Assembly (NCBI RefSeq): GCF_033118175.1
Contig: NC_083704.1
Span: 51,672,501-51,736,500 of the forward strand
From: Dama dama
Lineage: Eukaryota > Chordata > Mammalia > Artiodactyla > Cervidae
Direction: 5' to 3'
DNA length: 64,000 bases
Shown: positions 34,804 to 46,419 of the stretch, one piece after another
Position numbering within the stretch: the stretch's first letter is position 1
How the letters are laid out: each line of letters begins with the position of its first letter
Program-made: the position numbers and the translations under genes
The notes under the pieces: generated by a model
The model's database searches: none
Told to the model about the DNA's origin: nothing
Seen by the model: only the letters and a program-made list of their open reading frames with translations

Positions 34804-34849
34804 AGAAGTTAGAACTTTTTTTTTTTTTTTTTTAGAAGTTAGAACTTTT
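34804..34849 (-). mobile_element. poly(A)-only retroinsertion with target duplication
   Basis: A T18 run (34816-34833) is flanked by direct copies of agaagttagaac (34804-34815 and 34834-34845). If shared Ts are counted, the duplication is 16 bp (agaagttagaactttt) and the insert is 14 Ts. On the minus strand the site reads TTT|AAAA, the L1 endonuclease target. L1 ORF1-region sequence continues on each side. Confidence 0.85.
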
Positions 34850-34870
34850 AAACAAAGAGTTAGAAAATAT

Positions 34871-36158
34871 TGATTTGGCTAAAAGGTTTGTTCAGTTTTT
34901 TCAGTAAGATGGTTCTAATAGCTCTTAGTTGTCTTTAACTTCATTCAAAACAATTTTATTAGATTGTACTGTGACAGCTGTCATATCAGCATGCATTTTA
35001 AAACATTTATCAAAACTGCTGTATTTTGTGTATCCATGTTAATATTGAAGATGGGATAAAAAAAACAATATTTTTGGCATACTGTGTTTTATTATTTCAA
35101 CAAAGGTAAAAATGCAACTGAAACACACACAAAAAAAGATGTGTGCAGTGTATGGGGAAGGGAAGATGCTGTAACTGATCAAATGCGTCAAAAGTGGTTT
35201 GTGAAGTTTTTCATGCTGAAACTTTTTCACTTAACAAAGCTCCACAGTTGGGTAGATCAGTGGAAGTTGATAGCAATCAAATCAAGACATTAACTGAGAA
35301 CAAGCAACATTATACCATGCAAGAGATAGCCAACAAACTCAAAACAGTCAAATCAAGCACTGAAAATCATCTGCACCAGCCTGGTTATGTATGTTGTTTT
35401 GATGTTTGGATTCCACATAAGTTAAGCAATAAAAACCTTTCTAACCATACTTCCGCATGTGGTTCTGCAACATAATGAAAGCGTTCCAGTTGTAAAACAA
35501 ATTGTGACAGGAAATGAAAAGTGGATACTTTATAATAATGTGGAATGGAAGAGATAGTGGGGCAACTGAAATGAACCACCACCACCAACCACACCAAAGG
35601 CCAGTCTTCAACCAAAGAAGGTGATGTTGTGCATATGGTGGAACTAGAAGGGAGTCTTCTATCATGACCTCCTTCTTGAAAACCGAACAATTAATTCCAA
35701 CAAGTATTGCTCCCAATTAGACAAGCTGAAAGTAGCACTTGACAAAAAGCACCCAGAATTCATCAACAGAAAACACATAATCTTCCATCAGGGTAGCAAC
35801 AATGGCATGTTTCTTTGGTGACCAGGTAAAAACTGTTACAACCTGGTTGGGAAGTTCTGATTCATCCACTATATTCACCAGATTGCATCTTCAGAAGTCC
35901 ATTTATTTTAGTCTTTACAAAATTCTCTTTTAGTGGAAAAATTTCAATTCCCTAGAAGACTGTAAAAGGCACCTGGAACAGTCCTGTGCTTAAAAAGATA
36001 AAAAGCTTTGGTAAGATGGAATTATGAAGTTGCCTGAAAAACAGCAGAAGACTGTGAAACAAAACCATGAACATGTTGTTCAATAAGGTTCTTGGTGAAA
36101 ATGAAAAATATATCTTATTTTTACTTAAAAACTGAAGGAATTTTTTAGACAACCCAAT
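34871..36158 (+). mobile_element. mariner transposon 2, Hsmar2-like lineage, inside L1 copy B
   Basis: The left end is 'gatttggctaaaaggtttgttcag' and the right end 'gaattttttagacaaccc', degenerate inverted forms of the GGTTGGC.AAAAAGTTCG terminus. The host L1 reads through at 'gaaaata'/'taaagaac', so the insertion site was a TA. Transposase is in plus orientation: 35084-35290 and 35194-35475 carry the N-terminal half (for example EIANKLKTVKSSTENHLHQPGYV, the second HTH). The 3' half is in other frames with stops. The protein and terminus differ clearly from the two Hsmar1-like copies. Confidence 0.88.
35084..35475 (+). pseudogene. mariner 2 transposase, DNA-binding half, frameshifted
   Basis: Two overlapping plus frames (35084-35293 and 35194-35475) together cover the paired-type helix-turn-helix domain. 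The first starts with a YYFNKGKNATE-type segment and the second ends in the HLHQPGYV region and a W(I/V)PHKLS linker. The shift between frames near 35200 means no single protein. The catalytic half downstream keeps recognisable codons ('aagtggatactttataataatgtgg', the WILY.N box) but is not open. Confidence 0.8.
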
Positions 36159-36802
36159 ATAAAGAACCAAAAACAGAGGTGAAAAATATACTAGAAGGAA
36201 TTGATAGTTGATTAAATGATACAGAGGAACAGATCAGTAAGACAGTAGTGGAAATCATTTAAGTTGAACAGAAAAAAAGAAATAAAAACAAATGAGAACA
36301 GTTTACAAGATCTCTGGAGCAACATCATGTTGTTGTCCCAGATTAGTAAACATCATGTTTACTAATATTCACAGGATAGGGGTTCCAGAAGGAGGAGAGA
36401 GAGAGAGAAAGGGGCAGAAAACATATCTAAGACCTAATAGCTGAAAATTTTCCTAACCTTGGAAAGGTAACAGATTTCCAAGTTCAAGAAGCACATAAGA
36501 GTCCCAAAAGGATCAGCCCAAAGAGGCCTGCATGAAGATGCATTGTAATTAAAATGGCAAAAATTAAAGATAAAGAGAGAATATCAAAAGCATCTAGGGA
36601 AAAATCAACAAGTTATATATAAGGAACTCCCAGAAAGCCATCAGTTGACTTTTTAGCAGAATCTCTGCAGGTCAGAACGAGGTAACACAATATATTTAGA
36701 GTGATGAAAGGGAAAAACCTACAACCAAGTACACTCTACCCATCAAGGCTTTCATTCAGATATGTTGGAGAAATCAAAAGTTTTAAGACAAGCAAAAGCT
36801 GA

Positions 36803-37024
36803 GACTGAGAGCCAACTCACTGGAAAAGATCCCAGTGCTGAGAAAGATTGAGGGTAGGAGGAGAAGGGGGTGACAGAGGATGAGATGGTTGGATGGCATC
36901 TTCAACTCAATGGACATGAATCTGAGCAAACTCCAGGAGACAGTGAAGGACAAGAAAGCCTGGCATGCCACAGTTCATGGGGTCGCAAAGAGTTGGACAT
37001 GACTTGGCAACTAACCAACAGCAA
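36803..37024 (+). mobile_element. BovB LINE 3' end, sense, inside L1 copy B
   Basis: 'ctgagagccaactcactggaaaagatcccagtgc', 'gacagaggatgagatggttggatgg' to 'ggggtcgcaaagagttggacatgac' is the BovB terminus. L1 sequence ('aagcaaaagct' / 'ttaaaagagcttagcacc') continues on both sides. Confidence 0.92.
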
Positions 37025-37482
37025 CGAAAGTTAAAAGAGCTTAGCACCACCAAACAGACCGTCACAAGAAATGTTAAAAGGACTTCTCTAAGCAAAAAAG
37101 GAAAGGCCACAATTAGAAACAGGAAGTTCATCAATAAAGGCAAATATGCACTAAAGGTAATAAACCAACTATTAATAAATACAAAGCTAGTAGGAAGGTT
37201 AAAAGACAAAAGTAGTAAAAGCATCTATAACCACAGTAAGCAGTTAAGGGATATAGCAAACACACAGATTGCACACAAACAGACTTTAAATGAAAACAGA
37301 CTAAATGCTCCAATCAAAAGGCACAGGGTGACTGAACAGACACAAAAACAAAACCCATATCTATGCTGCCTACAGGAGACTCACTTCAGATCTAAATACA
37401 CACATGGACTGAAAGTGAAAGGATGGGAAAAAACATCCCATGAAAATAAAAATCAAAATAAAGCCAGGGTAGCAATACTTTT

Positions 37483-37599
37483 GGGAGAAGGAAATGGCAA
37501 CCCATTCCAGCATTCTTGCCTGGAGAATCCCACAGACAGAGGAGCCTAGTGGGCTGCCATCTCTGGGGTCGCACACGATTGAAGTGACTTAGCAGCAGC
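37483..37599 (+). mobile_element. Bov-A2 half unit, sense, with 12-bp target duplication
   Basis: Direct repeats agcaatactttt at 37471-37482 and 37600-37611. The insert is one Bov-A unit from 'gggagaaggaaatggcaaccc' to 'gattgaagtgacttagcagc', ending in the (AGC)n tail typical of Bov-A2. Confidence 0.95.
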
Positions 37600-38503
37600 A
37601 GCAATACTTTTATCAGATAAAACAGATTTTAAACAAGGACTGTTACAAGAAGGACACTGTAACAAAGAAGGACACTACATAATGATGAAAGCATAAATTC
37701 AAGAAGAATTATAAATGTGTATGCACCCAACACAAGACCACCATATATACAAAGCAAATGTTAACAAACATCAAGGAAGAAATTGACAATAACACAATAA
37801 TACTAACAGACTTTAACATCCCACTTACATTAATGGACAGGTCTTCCAGACCACAAATATATAAATAAGGAAACAGTGGCTTTAAATGACACTTTAGACC
37901 AGACTGACTTAATACCTTATCCAGAGGATTTCTGCAGAAACTAATGCCTGTGGCCGGCAATTTGTTACGTAAGTGATTATTGAAACGTCTCTGGTCAATA
38001 ACATTTGGGTAACAAGCACCATATTAATACATCTACAGTCAATACGTTAATAGATCTACAGAGAATATTACATCCAAAAGTAGCAAAATACACATTCCTT
38101 TCAAGTGCAAATGGAACATTTTCCAGCACTGATCACATACTAGGTCCCAAAACAAGCCTCAGTAAATTTAAGAAAATTGAAATTGTATCAAGTATCCTGT
38201 CCAACCCCAACATTACAAGACTAGAAACTAGAAATCAACTACAGGAAAAAGAAACTGCAAAACACAGAAACACATGGAGACAAAACAATACACTACTGAA
38301 CCACCAATGGATCATTGAAGAAATCAAGGAAGAAGTTAAAAAAAAAAAGTATTAATAAATAAATACCTGGAGAGAAGTGAAAACAAAAACAAAATGATCC
38401 AAAAATCTACGGGACACAGCAAAAGCAGTTCTAATAGGGAAGGTTATGATGATACAAGTCTACCTCAGGAAACAAGAAAAAAATCTGAAATAAACAACCT
38501 AAC

Positions 38504-39728
38504 CTAGGCAAAACACTCTCCGACATAAATCACAGCAAGATCCTCTATGACCCACCTCCCAGAATATTGGAAATAAAAGCAAAACTAAACAAATGGGACC
38601 TAATGAAACTTAAAAGCTTTTGCACTACAAAGGAAACTATAAGTAAGGTGAAAAGACAGCCCTCAGATTGGGAGAAAATAATAGCAAATGAAGAAACAGA
38701 CAAAGGATTAATCTCAAAAATATACAAGCAACTCCTGCAGCTCAATTCCAGAAAAATAAATGACCCAATCAAAAAATGGGCCAAAGAACTAAACAGACAT
38801 TTCTCCAAAGAAGACATACAGATGGCTAACAAACACATGAAAAGATGCTCAACATCACTCATTATTAGAGAAATGCAAATCAAAACCACAATGAGGTACC
38901 ATTACACGCCAGTCAGGATGGCTGCTATCCAAAAGTCTACAAGCAATAAATGCTGGAGAGGGTGTGGAGAAAAGGGAACCCTCTTACACTGTTGGTGGGA
39001 ATGCAAACTAGTACAGCCGCTATGGAAAACACTGTGGAGATTTCTTAAAAAACTGGAAATAGAACTGCCATATGACCCAGCAATCCCACTTCTGGGCATA
39101 CACACTGAGGAAACCAGATCTGAAAGAGACACGTGCACCCCAATGTTCATTGCAGCACTGTTTATAATAGCCAGGACATGGAAGCAACCTAGATGCCCAT
39201 CAGCAGATGAATGGATAAGGAAGCTGTGGTACATATACACCATGGAATATTACTCAGCCATTAAAAAGAATTCATTTGAACCAGTCCTAATGAGATGGAT
39301 GAAGCTGGAGCCCCTTATACAGAGTGAAGTAAGCCAGAAAGATAAAGAACATTACAGCATACTAACACATATATATGGAATTTAGAAAGATGGTAACAAT
39401 AACCCTATATGCAAAACAGAAAAAGAGACACAGAAGTACAGAACAGACTTTTGAACTCTGTGGGAGAATGTGAGGGTGGGATATTTCAAAAGAACAGCAT
39501 GTATACTATCTATGGTGAAACAGATCACCAGCCCAGGTGGGATGCATGAGACAAGTGCTCGGGCCTGGTGCACTGGGAAGACCCAGAGGAATCGGGTGGA
39601 GAGGGAGGTGGGAGGGGGGATCGGGATGGGGAATACATGTAAATCCATGGCTGATTCATATCAATGTATGACAAAACCCACTGGAAAAAAAAAAAATAAT
39701 AATAATAAACAAACAAAAAAAAAAAAAA
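38504..39728 (+). mobile_element. young ruminant L1 3' end, 5'-truncated, inside L1 copy B
   Basis: It starts mid-ORF2 ('ggcaaaacactctccgacat') and runs through the ORF2 C-terminus and 3' UTR ('gatggggaatacatgtaaatcc') to a tail of A-runs and (aat)n. It is much better preserved than the host L1: the ORF2 end stays open for 272 codons. A second A-run at 39755-39771 follows after 25 bp. I could not find a clear target duplication. Confidence 0.93.
38567..39385 (+). pseudogene. L1 ORF2 protein C-terminal fragment (272 residues)
   Basis: L1 ORF2p is the endonuclease/reverse transcriptase of L1 retrotransposition; intact it is about 1,280 residues. This frame covers only the end. It keeps the C-terminal cysteine-rich motif CX3CX7HX4C (C129, C133, H141, C146), the WKTLWRFLKKLEIELPYDPAIPLLG stretch around residue 153-178, and the native end at THIYGI. 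There is no endonuclease or RT domain because the copy is 5'-truncated, so it cannot mobilise anything. The long open frame reflects youth of the insertion, not a host gene. Confidence 0.93.
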
Positions 39729-40070
39729 CAAGAAATATATGTAATTAACACATGAAAAAAAAAAAAAAAAAGAAGTCCAAGTCACAATCAGACAAGAAAA
39801 AAATAAAAGGAACTTGAATGTGAAAGGAAGAATTAAAGCTGCCACTGTTTGAAGATGACATGATACATTCTAAATGTATACATTTATAAAACTATACATT
39901 AAAAAACCCTAAAGATACCACCAAAAACTACTAAAGGGCAATGAATTTGGTTAAGGTAAAGGAAACAAAATTAATATACAGAAACCTGTTACATTTCTAT
40001 ACACTAACAAACCATCAAAAAGAGAAATTAATAACATAATCCATTTATAATCACATGAAAAAGAATTAAT

Positions 40071-40353
40071 CAGTTCAGTTGCTCAGTCATGTCCGACTCT
40101 TTGCAACCCCGTGGACCGCAGCACGCCAGGCCTCCCTGTCCATCACCAACTCCCCGAGTTTACCCAAACTCATGTTCATTGAGTCAGTGATGCCATCCAA
40201 CCATCTCATCCTCTGTCATCCCCTTCTCCTCCTGCCCTCTATTTTTCCCAGCATCAGGGTCTTTTCAAATGAGTCAGCTCTTCGCATCAGGTGGCCAAAG
40301 TATTGGAGTTTCAGCTTCAGCATCAGTCCTTCCAATGAACACTCAGGACTGAA
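40071..40353 (-). mobile_element. BovB LINE 3' end, antisense, inside L1 copy B
   Basis: The plus strand starts at the terminus ('cagttcagttgctcagtcatgtccg') and ends at 'gaacactcaggactga'. L1 sequence is on both sides. Confidence 0.95.
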
Positions 40354-40621
40354 TGGATAGAAAAACAAGACCCCTATATGCGCTGTCTACAAGAGACCCC
40401 ACCTCAAAACAAGGGACACATACAGACTGAAAGTGAAGGGCAGAAACAAAGTCACAAGTATAGAGAACAAACTACTGGTTGCCAGTGGAGAGACTGAAGA
40501 AGGAAGGAACAAGATAGAGGCAGGGGCTTAAAAGACACAAACTACTATGTATATGATAGATAAGCTTTAAGGATATACTGTATAGCACAGGGACCACAGC
40601 CAATATTTTGTAATAACTTTA

Positions 40622-40787
40622 TTTATTTGGCTGCACCAGGTCTTAGTTATGCCATGTGGGATCATTAGTTGTGGCATGCAAATCCTCAGATGTAGCCTGT
40701 GGGATTTAGTTCCCTGACCAGGGATCAAACCCATGTCCCCTGCATTGGAAGCACAGAGTCTTAGCCCCTGGACCACCAGGAAAGTCC
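40622..40787 (-). mobile_element. CHR-type SINE, antisense, perfect 13-bp target duplication
   Basis: Direct repeats tgtaataacttta at 40609-40621 and 40788-40800. Between them the plus strand reads 'tttatttggctgcaccaggtc', 'gttccctgaccagggatc' and 'cttagcccctggaccacc', the reverse complement of the tRNA-derived SINE. The host is an L1 3' UTR. Confidence 0.96.
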
Positions 40788-40996
40788 TGTAATAACTTTA
40801 AATAAAGCAGAACGTATAAAAATTGTGAAATACCTGAAACTAATATTGTAAATCAACAATACCTCAAAAAAATGACAACAAATAAGTTTTGGTGAGGGTG
40901 TGGAGAAAAAGGAACCATATGCACCAGTACTGGAAACATAAGTCAGTACAGCTCCTACGGAAAACAGTATGCAGGTTCCTCAAAAAAAAATTTATA

Positions 40997-42293
40997 TTAG
41001 GTTGGTATAAAAGTAACTGTGGTTTAAGATCATGAATTTTAAATTATTATAACTAAGTTCAAACACATGTTTATTAACCAAAATAGGAACCATTATAATC
41101 AATACATTTTTGCAAATGAGAAGTCAGTTTGCTTATTCCTGTAGTATAAAAATCCATGCTTCAGGATTTGACCAACTCTTGGAAAGCTTTCTCTGCCTTC
41201 TGCTGGTTGCAGAAGTGTTTACCCTACAAAAAGTTGTCGAGATGCTTGAAGAAGTGGTAGTTGGTTGGCAAAAGGTCAGGTTGAATATAGCAGATGAAGC
41301 AAAACTTTGCAGCCCAATTTGTTCAACTTCTGAAGTGTTGGTTGTGTGACTTGAGTTCAGGCAGGCATCATCATGGAGAAGAACTGGGTCCATTCTGTAG
41401 AACAATACCAGCTGTAGGCCTTGCAGTTTTCAATGAATCTCATTGATTTTGCTGAGCATAATTCTCAGATGTAATTTTTTTGCTGGGAATCAGAAAGTTA
41501 TAATGGATCAGACCAGCAGCAGAAAACCAAACAGTGACCATGAAACAGTGACCATGACCCTTCTTTTGGTGCAAGTCTGGCTTTGGGTAGTGCCTTGGAG
41601 CTTCTTCTTGGTCTAACCACTGAGCAGGTCATCCCTGGGCTGTTGTATAAAATCCACTCTTCATCACTCATCACAAACTGAGAAATGGTTCACTGTGTAG
41701 AAAAAGGGAAGACACTTCAAAATGACAATTTTTTTTGATCAGCAGTCAGCTCACGAGGTACCCACTTATTGAGCTTTTTAACCTTTCCAGTTTGCTTCAA
41801 ATGCTGAATGACAGTAGAACAGTGAATGTCGAGTTCTTCGGCAACTTCTCATGTAGTTGTAGTTGTAACAGGATCAGCTTCAGTGATCCTCTCAATCGGT
41901 CATTGTCAACTTCTGATGGCTGGTCACTATGCTCCTCAACTTCAAGGCTCTCATCTCCTCTGCAAAACTTCTTGAACCACCATTGCACTGTATGTTTGTT
42001 AGCAGTTCCTCAACCAAATGCATAGTGATGTTGCGAGTTGTCTCTGTTACCTTACAACTCATTTTGAACTCAAATAAAAAAATTGCTCGGATTTGCCTTT
42101 TGTCTAACATCATTTCTTCAGTCTAAAAAACAGCAAGTAATGTCATTAGTTAAAAAAAAAACACACACACACAAAGTGAGAAATGCCCATTAAAATGATG
42201 TATAACTTAACTACATTTATTTAAAAATGTATTCCAATATCAAACAGCAAAGTTTAACAATGCAAAATCACAATTACTTTTGCACTAACCTAA
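40997..42293 (-). mobile_element. mariner transposon 3, Hsmar1-like, inside L1 copy B
   Basis: Left terminus ttaggttggtataaaagtaa, right terminus (inverted) ttacttttgcactaacctaa, 1297 bp. TA on the left (40995-40996), CA on the right (42294-42295). Transposase on the minus strand: 41892-42113 begins MMLDKRQIRAIFLFEFK, the usual mariner start with the first helix-turn-helix. 41797-41988 has the following QWWFKKFCRGDESLE segment in another frame. The rest is broken. It is the same family as mariner 1, with a small duplication near 41535 ('cagtgaccatg' twice). Confidence 0.94.
41892..42113 (-). pseudogene. mariner 3 transposase, N-terminal fragment
   Basis: The 73-codon frame opens with the family's native start and the first helix-turn-helix segment (IRAIFLFEFKM). 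It then leaves the family sequence after about residue 45 through indels, while the next stretch continues in the 41797-41988 frame. Not functional. Confidence 0.82.
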
Positions 42294-42960
42294 CAGAAGT
42301 GCATTAGAATCTAGCAATTCCACTTTGGGATATTTATCCAAAGAGAATGAAAACACTAATTCTAAAATATGTACACCCCCATGTTCATTGCAGCATTATT
42401 TGCAACAGTTAATGATACAGAAGCCACCTTAGTGTCCACTGAGAGACGAACAGATAAGTAGATGTGGTATGTATGTATATATATTTATACACAATGGAAT
42501 ATTACTCAGATATATAAAAATGAAATCTCGCCATCTGTAACAACCTGGCTGGACCCAGAGAGTATTATGCTACATGAAATGAGTCAGAGAAAAACAAACA
42601 CAGTATGATTTCATTTATTTCTATGATCCAAAAAATAAAAAAAAAAGAAACAGAATCAGAGATTCAGAGAACAATTCTGGTGATTGCCAGAGGGGAGGGT
42701 GTTGGAAGAACAGGCAGAAGTAAAATAATTGAAGGAGATTAAGAGGTACAAATTTCCAGCTATAAATACCTCACATGGATATAGTGTACAGCATAGGGAC
42801 TATGGTTAATAATTCAGTAATAACTCTGTGGTGACAGGCGGTAACCAGAATCATGATGATTTCATAATGTATAAAAATATGGAATCACTATACTCCACAC
42901 CTGAAATTAATACAGTATTTCAGGTCAATTACAATGCAATAAAGAATAATAAGTGTATCA

Positions 42961-45761
42961 TGGCAGTTCCAAGTTCAGATGAGGGTAAAATGGGAGCATG
43001 TTATCTTTCCACTCCAAAATCAAGCAAAATGAATACAAGATAGTTTAGAAAAACACCAGGAGGAATCAAACAAAAAAAAAAAAGAGAAATCAAACCAAAA
43101 AAATGAAATCAACCTTACACTGCATACGTCAAGAACAGAAAGAGAAGAATCTAGTGGCAAAGAAGAGCTCCTGACCCCACTCCACTCCTGTGGGCAATCC
43201 TGAGAAAAGAGGAGAGCCAAGAAAACCCTGCACATCTCTGCACATTCCTACTCACGGGCTCCAAGCTGGAGGGAAGACGGCTGGGGAGGTAAAAGCTCAC
43301 AGTCACTCAGAAGCAGAATGAACGCCTCAGGAACAGAATACCAGACAACAACAAGGGCATGGGCAGGGATAAGAAGAGCCCAGAGTCTGTCATTTTGCAG
43401 GACACGTACTTAGCTCCTCTGGGGAGTGGGCCGGGGAACAGGTCAGTAACAGGATGCCAGGAGAGGAGCAGGAACCAGGCCCCCAGCAAGCACCCATGCC
43501 CTTGTCCTGGCTCAGCCCTTACCACCCAAGACCCCACATTCCCAGCACTACACCTGCAGCCTCAGGAGGAGACACAATGTTCCAAACAGGTGGGCAGGAC
43601 ACGTGGGAGAATTCGCCCAGCCACCATCGAAGCCACACACAAGGCTCCTGTCAGACACCCAGCAGTGAAAGGAAACAGCCTGGCAAACATGCAGTGATGA
43701 TTCGGGAGAAGCACAGGTCCAGCCTGTCTGAGCTAATGGAGCATTAGCAGAGAGTCCAGCCTTCGTGTCCTTGGTAAAGAGAGAACCAGTAAAGGTGCCT
43801 GACCAGGGGTTGGCAAAGAACTGCAGAATGTTATCAGCATAAGCCTCAAAGTGTGGTTTCAGGAAAACTAAAACTGGTTGATTCTAGCATCTACTGTGGC
43901 AAACCCCCAGCTCATCACCAGCGCCCAGCACGAGCAAGCACAGCAGCGTGGCAGCTGGCAATTCACACCGCGGGGGCCGCGATGCAGCGGGGACTGGCAG
44001 GAGATCGGCTTCTGATGGGCAGCACCCGGGCTTCTGTCCCCAGCCAGGGGGCAGAGGTCCGAGAACCTGCTAACTTCCTGAGGCTGCTCTCATGGGGAGC
44101 TGGAGAGCCGTAGCTCCCCAGATGGAGGGCAAGCTGGGCCCTCGACCTGAAACCTGTCCAGCTCTGAAACCAATCAACCCTCTGGAAAGTCGCCCTGTGA
44201 CCTTGGCCAAGGAAAAGTGCTCGCTCCTGTGCTATTTAAGTGTACTTCAGCACTAAACTGAGAAGAACATTTTTTTCTGGGATTGAAATCTGGCACCCTG
44301 GGGCTTCGGCCCAACGCAAATGTATTTCCTCAACTATGAAAACAGTCATCTAATTAAACACTAGCCAAAATAAGTGAACAGAACTATATGTTCATCAGTT
44401 TAAGATGTTTTTTGGCATAGAAATTCCTACCCCACCCTCCCCCCCAAAAATGTAGTTTTAAAGAAAATCTGGCAAAACAATTAAACCCTAATCACTTTGC
44501 CTTGATACCTATTCAAACATTTTAAGCAGGAATGATATCATCACTGTAATTTTATTTATTTCAAAGGAAGCTGACAAAACAAATTTCAGGACCTATTTCC
44601 ATCCCCAAGAGAAGGACATAATTGCTCATGTAAGTAAAAAACACTTCTGGGTCTCAGTCTCTTGTCTCTCTCTCTGCCCTTTACTAAAATATCTGTAATT
44701 CAAACATCTGTACTTTCCTCCCAGTTCTCTCTCTCTCCACCTCTGGAGCAGGTTAGGGTCACGTGGGTCTAGGGATTTCTCACGTGGTTCTCCTCAGACA
44801 AGAAGCAATAAAATGGAGATGGCAAGAGAGAACCTCTTCAAAAAAAAGTCTACAGTGCAAAGAAGACTACAAAACAACTTATCTCAAAGAACAAATGAGA
44901 AATTATCCAAATTTCTCAAACCACCTTGCATATCCATGGAGAATCTTCAAAATGATCCATGAAATGAACATCTTTTCAAAAAAGAAATTGGCAGGCAGCA
45001 GGTCACATGGCTGCCTGACCCAATTATAAGGGAAAGCCTGATAGTTCATTAAGAGTCAAGGAATGCAGTCGGAGACTCAGCTGCCTCCGGATGCCAGCGA
45101 TGCTGCTGAGGGAGAGCGACCTGGACCTGGGGTGAAGGGAGAAACGAATGCTGTCAGCCCCACGCCATGGTTCCTGGGGACCTGAACCCCAGTACTCACT
45201 GCCCTTGAACGTTCTGGTAATCAGGGAACATTAAAGACACGGAGGAGAACTTAACCTCTTCCCTGCATTGCCTGAGCAGGCGCCACATCTCACTGGACCC
45301 CAGCACAGAAAGAAAGCTTGAAGGCCGGCCAGCCCCACTGCTGCCTCCTGCCCTCAGCAGCACCCCAAGAAGGGTATCCTGGGTTCTCCTCCCTCTCCTC
45401 CAGCAGGCCCTTCCCCCAGGGGCCTGTGAAGACGCTGTCTTTTTCGTTTTACCAGGCGCTGTTCAGAACAGGCCAACAGCACACATCATCTCTTCCTCTC
45501 AGCATCTCTGCAGAGGTTTCAGCATGACGATCAGGCTGCTTCTACCCTTCTGTGTACTCAGTTGAAATCTCCTCCTCTTTAACTTCTTTTATTCTACTTC
45601 CGTCCTATATAGATATGCAGAGCTGCTCAGGAGAAAAAATAACCCTTTGAGTATTTGAAGAAAAGGAGACTTCTCTGCCATGCTCTCTAATTCACTCTGT
45701 GTGAAAGGGCCAAGGTGAACAGACAACACAAGGACATCATTAACAGAAAATTTGCCAGCTC
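42961..45761. other. unique sequence with a CpG-rich patch, no gene recognised
   Basis: Bases about 43850-44330 are GC- and CpG-richer than the rest and end with a TATA-like 'ctatttaag' (44231-44239). A 112-codon plus frame at 43359-43697 and an 86-codon frame at 43853-44113 have no recognisable domain. No splice-consistent exon chain seen. Confidence 0.4.
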
Positions 45762-45772
45762 AGAATTTACAA

Positions 45773-46096
45773 CAGGGGCTTCCCTGGTGGCTAAGGGGTA
45801 AAGAATCCACCTGCCAATGCAGGAGACATGGGTTTGATCCGGGAAGATCCCACATGCCGTGGAGCAGCTAGGTCTGTGAGCCACAACTACCGAGCCTGTG
45901 CTCTAAAGCCCAGGAACCAGAACTACTGAAGCTTGCAAGCTCTAGAGCCTGTGCTGGGCAACAAGATAAGCCACTGCAATGAGGAGCCCGTGCACTGCAG
46001 ATAGAGAGAGTAGCCCTCACTTGCCATAACTAGAGAAAGCCTGCACCCAGCAATGAAGACCTAGCAGAGACAAAAAGTAAATAATTTTTTTAAAAA
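45773..46096 (+). mobile_element. ART2A-type SINE, sense, perfect 11-bp target duplication
   Basis: Direct repeats agaatttacaa at 45762-45772 and 46097-46107. Head 'ggggcttccctggtggctaagg' with 'atgggtttgatccgggaag', then ART2A body 'gagcctgtgctctaaagcc', 'ataagccactgcaatgagg' and 'ctagagaaagcctgc', then an A/T-rich tail. Confidence 0.96.
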
Positions 46097-46419
46097 AGAA
46101 TTTACAATAAATTAATCTGAAACAGGTCTGAAAACCACTTCTGAGCTCTCTACAAAGAAAATGCTTGAAAAGCCAATAAAGAACATGAAGAAAATAACTT
46201 TTTTAAAAAACACAAGACTCCAAGGGCAAGTATCACATCCTTCAAAGAATCAACTTTCAGAGAATTATATAAATCAGTGGTTTACATTTAAATACCACTG
46301 CTTATATAGCTCCTTTCAGAGCAAGCACCTATAGACTTGCAGCTCTGGTCACAACCATTTGAGACATAACACACTCTTCATAGGATGTCCCAGGCTAGAA
46401 ATTCCACCAGATTTCCTTT

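Larger units (their letters stand above)
33341..42960 (+). mobile_element. L1 copy B: full-length-type mosaic, sense, with eight nested insertions
   Basis: 5' UTR: a C-rich tandem array (33341-34500) then 'gagcatgtggctcggtgac' and 'ccagtagaaacacagaaat'. ORF1 region: 34670-34870, 36158-36800 and on to about 37080. ORF2 endonuclease: about 37360-38500. A short RT piece is at 39770-40070 ('gaagatgacatgatac'); most of the RT is missing. A 3' end of ruminant L1 type is at 40352-40860. ORF2 C-terminal/3' UTR matches resume at 40870 ('ggtgagggtgtggagaaaaagg') and 42300-42960. So this is a mosaic, perhaps more than one L1. Insertions: poly(A) 34816, mariner 34871, BovB 36803, Bov-A2 37483, young L1 38504, BovB 40071, CHR 40622, mariner 40997. 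Confidence 0.8.

Noticed and set aside
45318..45527. Possible exon with an acceptor-like 'cgttttaccag' near 45446
   Set aside because: A single weak acceptor-like site in unique sequence, no paired donor, no recognisable protein; random occurrence is likely.
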